A stretch of 64,000 bases of DNA from Kryptolebias marmoratus (Eukaryota; Chordata; Actinopteri; Cyprinodontiformes; Rivulidae), in assembly GCF_001649575.2 (NCBI RefSeq), contig NC_051433.1:19035746-19099745 (forward strand), in the 5' to 3' direction. A model generated the notes under the pieces. It ran no database searches. It had not been told where the DNA came from and saw nothing but the letters and a program-made list of their open reading frames with translations. The position numbers and the translations under genes are program-made. Below, piece after piece: positions 61,183 to 64,000 of the stretch (positions within the stretch are counted from its first letter, which is position 1; each line of letters opens with the position of its first letter).

Positions 61183-62319
61183 TCAGGTCTTCTGAGTTGA
61201 TTTTTCCATTTGTGTTTTCAACAGCCTAATTTTCAGTGTGTAATACTCCTGCTGAAGCTTGAGAACCGCCTCCTGTCTTCTCAGAACAGACATTTCCAAA
61301 TCCATCCGCTCCTGCAGGGTTGTGCAGCGTGCTAATGGGGGAGGAGTAGGGCAAGAAGTTTCCAGATGTTCTCCTGGGTCAGTGAAGGTGGCAGCATTAG
61401 GACAATTAAGTCCCACTGTGAGTGATGCACTGACGTTAGTTAAAGAAAATTTTTGTTCTGTCAGGGACTCTTGCTCTATTTGCACTTGCTTGTTTGAGAG
61501 TCTTTCGTCTACTGTGTGATGATTTTCATCTTCATCACAGCTGCAATCAAACAAAATATAATCACTTTGTTTGTGATTAATTATATTAAGTGTGACAGTT
61601 TTTTTACAGAAAAAATGCTAGACTATCTTTCCAAAATCCACAGATGACATTCTGATGGACTAGTTGAATAAAACTACATATATAGAACAATAAATATATG
61701 AAATGTATTACCTATTTTGTTTAGTTTCCATCAGTCCAGAGGCATAAGAGTCCTCTCTGCCCTGCTGCAGCATATCTGAGAGGTTCATCACAGCAATAGC
61801 TATTTGAGTCACTGTGCTGAATTGTTCAAGAGAAAGCGGCTCACCTGTGAAAGAGGAAATGTGTATTAAGAAATTAATTTAACAGTAAAAGTGCAATGGT
61901 GAATTTAGGGTAACTTTTACCAGTTTGACATTATAGACTGCTTACTTATAAAACCCTTAACTGATGACAAATTTTGCAAATATTTCACCTTTAACAGCTT
62001 GCTTTTTCTGCCGTGTGATCTCCTCCCTCGCCTTTGCCAGCAGATTTTCCCACTTTTTGTTACATTCTGAGACAGTTCGCTGCACCTGTGGAAAAGCAGC
62101 GTTGACTGTTTGGACTATCTCTTCCCAGGCGCGTCTCTTGTCTTGAATTGATACCCCAGTGCTGTACCTCCCTCTGATTATATGTTTCCTCTCCTGCATT
62201 AACTGAGCAAGAAGAAGACATTCCTGCTCGGTCCAGTTAGGTCTCCTCCTCCTGCTGGACGGCCCTTCAACAGGCTCTAAAGACATTTGTCTTCGAGACA
62301 CGAACAAAGACAGGTTCAT
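61183..62319 (-). CDS. Myb/SANT-like DNA-binding domain protein, three coding exons
   Basis: Three coding exons on the minus strand: 62319-61989, 61844-61712 and 61540-61183. All four splice boundaries have GT/AG. Exon 1 ends after one base of a Gly codon that exon 2 completes; exon 2 leaves AG, which exon 3 completes to a Ser codon, so the frame is kept. The product is about 273 residues from the ATG at 62319; a second in-frame ATG at 62286 would give 262. The better start context is at 62319 (A at -3). Residues about 23-105 form a Myb/SANT-like domain (RRRRPNWTEQE at its start, a central RRAWEEIV and a late CNKKWENL), matching the Myb_DNA-bind_5 type seen in NAIF1- and MSANTD-like proteins, a family linked to Harbinger transposon Myb proteins. 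The last 40 or so residues form a Leu-rich basic/acidic coiled coil, as in MSANTD relatives. A nuclear DNA-binding role is inferred. The exact orthologue is not identified. Introns are 144 and 171 bp. It diverges from stx18. Confidence 0.82.
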
Positions 62320-62330
62320 TATGTCAACAT

Positions 62331-62512
62331 TTTCCAAACCTGGTACTCGTTTTATCCTGTAAGTTTTAGATGTGTGGCTGGTTTATTACACCTGATTAAG
62401 AAGGATGATTTATCCCAACTGCTTGCCATCAAGAAACCCATTAATCATAAATCAATTTAAAACAGGTGTGAGGTAGCAGAGAAACAATTAAAATATACAG
62501 GATTGGAAAAAA
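62331..62512. mobile_element. Decayed hAT-type MITE upstream of the Myb/SANT gene
   Basis: The left part (CCAAACCTGGTACTC, a weak TTTATCCTG, TTTTAGATGT, CACCTGATT) and right part (CAGGTGTGAGG, AGCAGAGAAACAA, TACAGGAT) are inverted versions of each other and match, in diverged form, the fish MITE found intact at 55341-55548. It reaches to within about 12-15 bp of the Myb/SANT start codon. Confidence 0.6.
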
Positions 62513-62862
62513 ATATTATGTCACTGTCCAAGCATGAAATTACACACGAACTAATTAAACTGGTCACCACTATTCAAAATAGTTATAAGTAAAAATAGTG
62601 AAAAGCTTCCACTTAAGAGTTTTTCACCTTAAGTTGTTCTGTTTAAGAGATTTTTTTTTATTATAATTATTTCTTAAGACTGTCGCAACATAAATAAAAA
62701 AACAAACAAACAGTAATTGGATATTGGCTAGGACACTTACAGTATGAGAGTATAAGGAGGCACAATATATTCTACGTTAATATAATACGTGTAAAACCTC
62801 GTTAAGGTAAAACCTAAGGCTTCCTCTCCATCTCAGGGAAAATCTGCAGCGTCGCGGGACAA

Positions 62863-62870
62863 TGACGTCA
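62863..62870. promoter_or_regulatory. Full CRE/ATF-type site TGACGTCA
   Basis: A perfect palindromic TGACGTCA lies 58 bp upstream of the stx18 ATG, within the CpG-bearing promoter segment. CREB/ATF family binding is inferred from the motif and its position. Confidence 0.5.
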
Positions 62871-62877
62871 TGCTCGG

Positions 62878-62887
62878 TGACGTGTCA
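62878..62887. promoter_or_regulatory. TGACGTGTCA, ATF6/XBP1-like or bZIP core
   Basis: A second bZIP-type core lies 7 bp after the CRE and 41 bp before the stx18 ATG. TGACGTG is the core of the unfolded-protein-response element recognised by ATF6/XBP1, but the usual following G or A is T here. For a gene of ER membrane fusion this is suggestive only. Confidence 0.3.
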
Positions 62888-62928
62888 ATTTGTTTACCGT
62901 GTCGCGCTGCAACTGCACTCAAAGAGAC

Positions 62929-63081
62929 ATGGCTGTAGATATAACTTTACTTTTTAAAGCCAGCGTAAAGACTGTGAAAACCAGGAACAAGGCGATAGGA
63001 ATAGGCTTCGACTCCACGAAAGATGAGATCTTTAAGAAAAACAGAACGAAGAGCGGCTTCTCGCCGAGAGCTAAAGAAGTG
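62929..63081 (+). CDS. stx18: Syntaxin 18, first coding exon (partial gene)
   Basis: The ATG at 62929 has G at -3 and G at +4. The 51 codons begin MAVDITLLFKASVKTVKTRN, nearly identical to the N-terminus of vertebrate syntaxin 18 as I know it. Lys/Arg-rich text follows and the exon stops after the SPRAKEV segment at a GTGAGT donor (63082-63087), phase 0. The rest of the protein, with the Habc-like region, the SNARE motif and the C-terminal membrane anchor, lies beyond the window; the vertebrate protein is about 335 residues. Syntaxin 18 is the ER-resident Qa-SNARE that works with the NRZ tether (NBAS, RINT1, ZW10), Sec20/BNIP1, USE1 and Sec22b in Golgi-to-ER retrograde fusion. The frame stays open past the donor to 63114, but those residues do not resemble syntaxin 18, which supports the splice. 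Compared with the mammalian exon, the Gly-rich stretch after residue 22 is shorter. Confidence 0.95.
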
Positions 63082-63663
63082 GTGAGTGCTCTGTCAAAGC
63101 TAGCTTTAGCTTAGCAGCACCTCACTGTTTGTTCAATGACAGCTTTGCATCTGAACTTCTACAGTGAAACGTGCTCTTGCAGTGTCGTAAAAGCATCTGT
63201 AGCCATGTAATTATGAAAAAGGAAGTTATTACAGTCGGCATCAGCTGTTCTCAGACTATAGCTTAAGCTATATTTTCCTGGAGAGGGTGACTTGGCTTAA
63301 CATGTTTGTTTACACAAAATAAATTTAGTTCAGAAGAAATTATTTTCAACAGTAAAAACGCAATGGTGAGTTCAGGGTATGATACAGCTTACTTATATCA
63401 TGCTGATAGAAATTATTTTGCAAGTTACTTGGTACATGTTTGGGCTATTTGTGATGATAATGATAATCTTAAAAGGCTGGGCATTTTTAAAACAGAAAAG
63501 CATGATTATACACTGTATTTTAGTGACTCTGGGTTACTTTTATTCCTCAGAACATGCAAAAGGAACAATTTGACTCCTCATATTTAAAACTAATATACTT
63601 TTTGCAGACAGAGCTGTTGTCTAAACACGTTCATTAGAGTGGGTATATATTTATTAGAGAGAC

Positions 63664-63825
63664 TGGCTGCTGTAGCTCGGTGGTCAGTGCCGCAGTCTTG
63701 TAATCCTAAGGCTGCAGGTTTGATCCCAGGTTGCGTCAGTAAGGGCAAACAATTGACAAATCTGTCATGTGAGTTCGCTCGCCGTGGCAACCCCTTCAGA
63801 AGGGAGCAGCCGTAAGAACAACAAC
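63664..63825 (+). mobile_element. tRNA-derived SINE in stx18 intron 1
   Basis: An A-box-like TAGCTCGGTGGTCAGTGC and a B-box-like GGTTTGATCCC are followed by a tail with CTCGCCGTGGCAACCCCTTC and GGGAGCAGCCG. This layout matches a common short teleost tRNA-SINE. It is a less decayed relative of the copy at 3797-3945. Confidence 0.75.
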
Positions 63826-63880
63826 AGAGAAACAATGCTTCAGATTAAAACTCCTATATTTGGTTGGTGATAGTTGATGG

Positions 63881-64000
63881 GTGAAGAGAGGGGCGGAGCT
63901 GTCAACTGACCACTACCTGGTGGTGAGTTGGCTCCGTTGGTGGGGGAGGATGCCGGTCAGACCTGGCAGGCCCAAACGTATTGTGAGGGTCTGTTGGGAA
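63881..64000 (+). mobile_element. LINE ORF2 fragment, linker between endonuclease and RT, cut by window end
   Basis: From about 63891 one frame reads without a stop to the window end, containing LSTDHYLVVSWLRWW and RPGRPKRIVRVCWE. I recognise these as the segment between the endonuclease and reverse transcriptase domains of a common fish non-LTR retrotransposon. The continuation lies outside the window. Confidence 0.75.

Larger units (their letters stand above)
62320..62928. promoter_or_regulatory. Shared head-to-head promoter region of the Myb/SANT gene and stx18
   Basis: The two start codons point away from each other and are 609 bp apart, so both promoters must lie here unless upstream non-coding exons exist. 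The stx18-proximal 110 bp is CpG-containing (CGTCGCGGG, GTCGCGC), unlike the AT-rich surroundings, and has a CRE and a related TGACGTG core. No TATA box is evident near either start. The half next to the Myb/SANT gene is a decayed MITE. Confidence 0.6.
63082..64000 (+). other. stx18 intron 1, 5' part
   Basis: The intron starts with the GTGAGT donor and has no acceptor in the window. It holds a tRNA-derived SINE (63664-63825) and a LINE fragment (63881-64000). Short frames at 63306-63587 encode nothing recognisable. Confidence 0.85.

Noticed and set aside
61259..61519. Plus-strand 86-codon frame
   Set aside because: Antisense shadow of exon 3 of the Myb/SANT gene.
62320..62337. Six-codon upstream extension of the Myb/SANT frame
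   Set aside because: Begins at a TTG; the first ATG is at 62319.
62890..62928. Upstream extension of the stx18 frame (13 codons)
   Set aside because: Begins with TTG, not ATG, and the ATG at 62929 matches the conserved syntaxin 18 N-terminus in good context.
1..64000. msx homeobox gene or other exon in the desert
   Set aside because: No homeodomain motif (such as the WFQNRR helix) appears in any long frame; any msx gene must lie outside.

Overview
The window is vertebrate genomic DNA, almost certainly from a ray-finned fish and probably a percomorph. It is AT-rich and intron-bearing, and it carries teleost-type mobile DNA: tRNA-derived SINEs, a fish LINE reverse transcriptase remnant, a decayed Tc1/mariner copy, hAT and TTAA-flanked MITEs, and long dinucleotide and tetranucleotide microsatellites. 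There are no bacterial-type genes, rRNAs, true tRNA genes or CRISPR arrays. Nearly all short open frames in the first 61 kb look like chance frames in non-coding DNA.

Two genes are supported, head to head at the right end. On the minus strand (61183-62319), three coding exons with matching splice phases encode a roughly 273-residue protein with an N-terminal Myb/SANT-like DNA-binding domain and a C-terminal coiled coil. On the plus strand, 62929-63081 is the first coding exon of stx18 (syntaxin 18, an ER t-SNARE); its first intron runs off the window. The 609 bp between the two start codons must hold both promoters and contains a full CRE-type site and a second TGACGTG core close to the stx18 start.

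Positions 1 to about 60 kb are a gene desert upstream of stx18. In mammals the DNA upstream of STX18 faces MSX1, so by inference this may be the fish equivalent of the STX18-MSX1 regulatory interval. No msx homeobox is present here. Several stretches free of recognisable repeats and rich in homeodomain, SOX or TCF-like motifs are proposed as candidate conserved non-coding elements; conservation itself could not be tested.

Repeats sit between these stretches. Family A is a TTAA-flanked element with long terminal inverted repeats (2.0, 13.5, 15.8, 21.6 and 23.3 kb). Family C is a dispersed repeat (7.7, 8.9, 10.5, 16.4, 39.2 and 49.5 kb). SINEs lie at 3.8, 34.0, 44.0, 49.2 and 63.7 kb. A Tc1/mariner copy at 54.9-56.1 kb carries a nested hAT MITE with an 8-bp target duplication, and LINE pieces lie at 59.1 and 63.9 kb. 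I see no clear novel multi-gene system. The most noteworthy points are the uncommon Myb/SANT gene whose upstream region is MITE-derived, its shared promoter with stx18, and the candidate enhancers in the desert.
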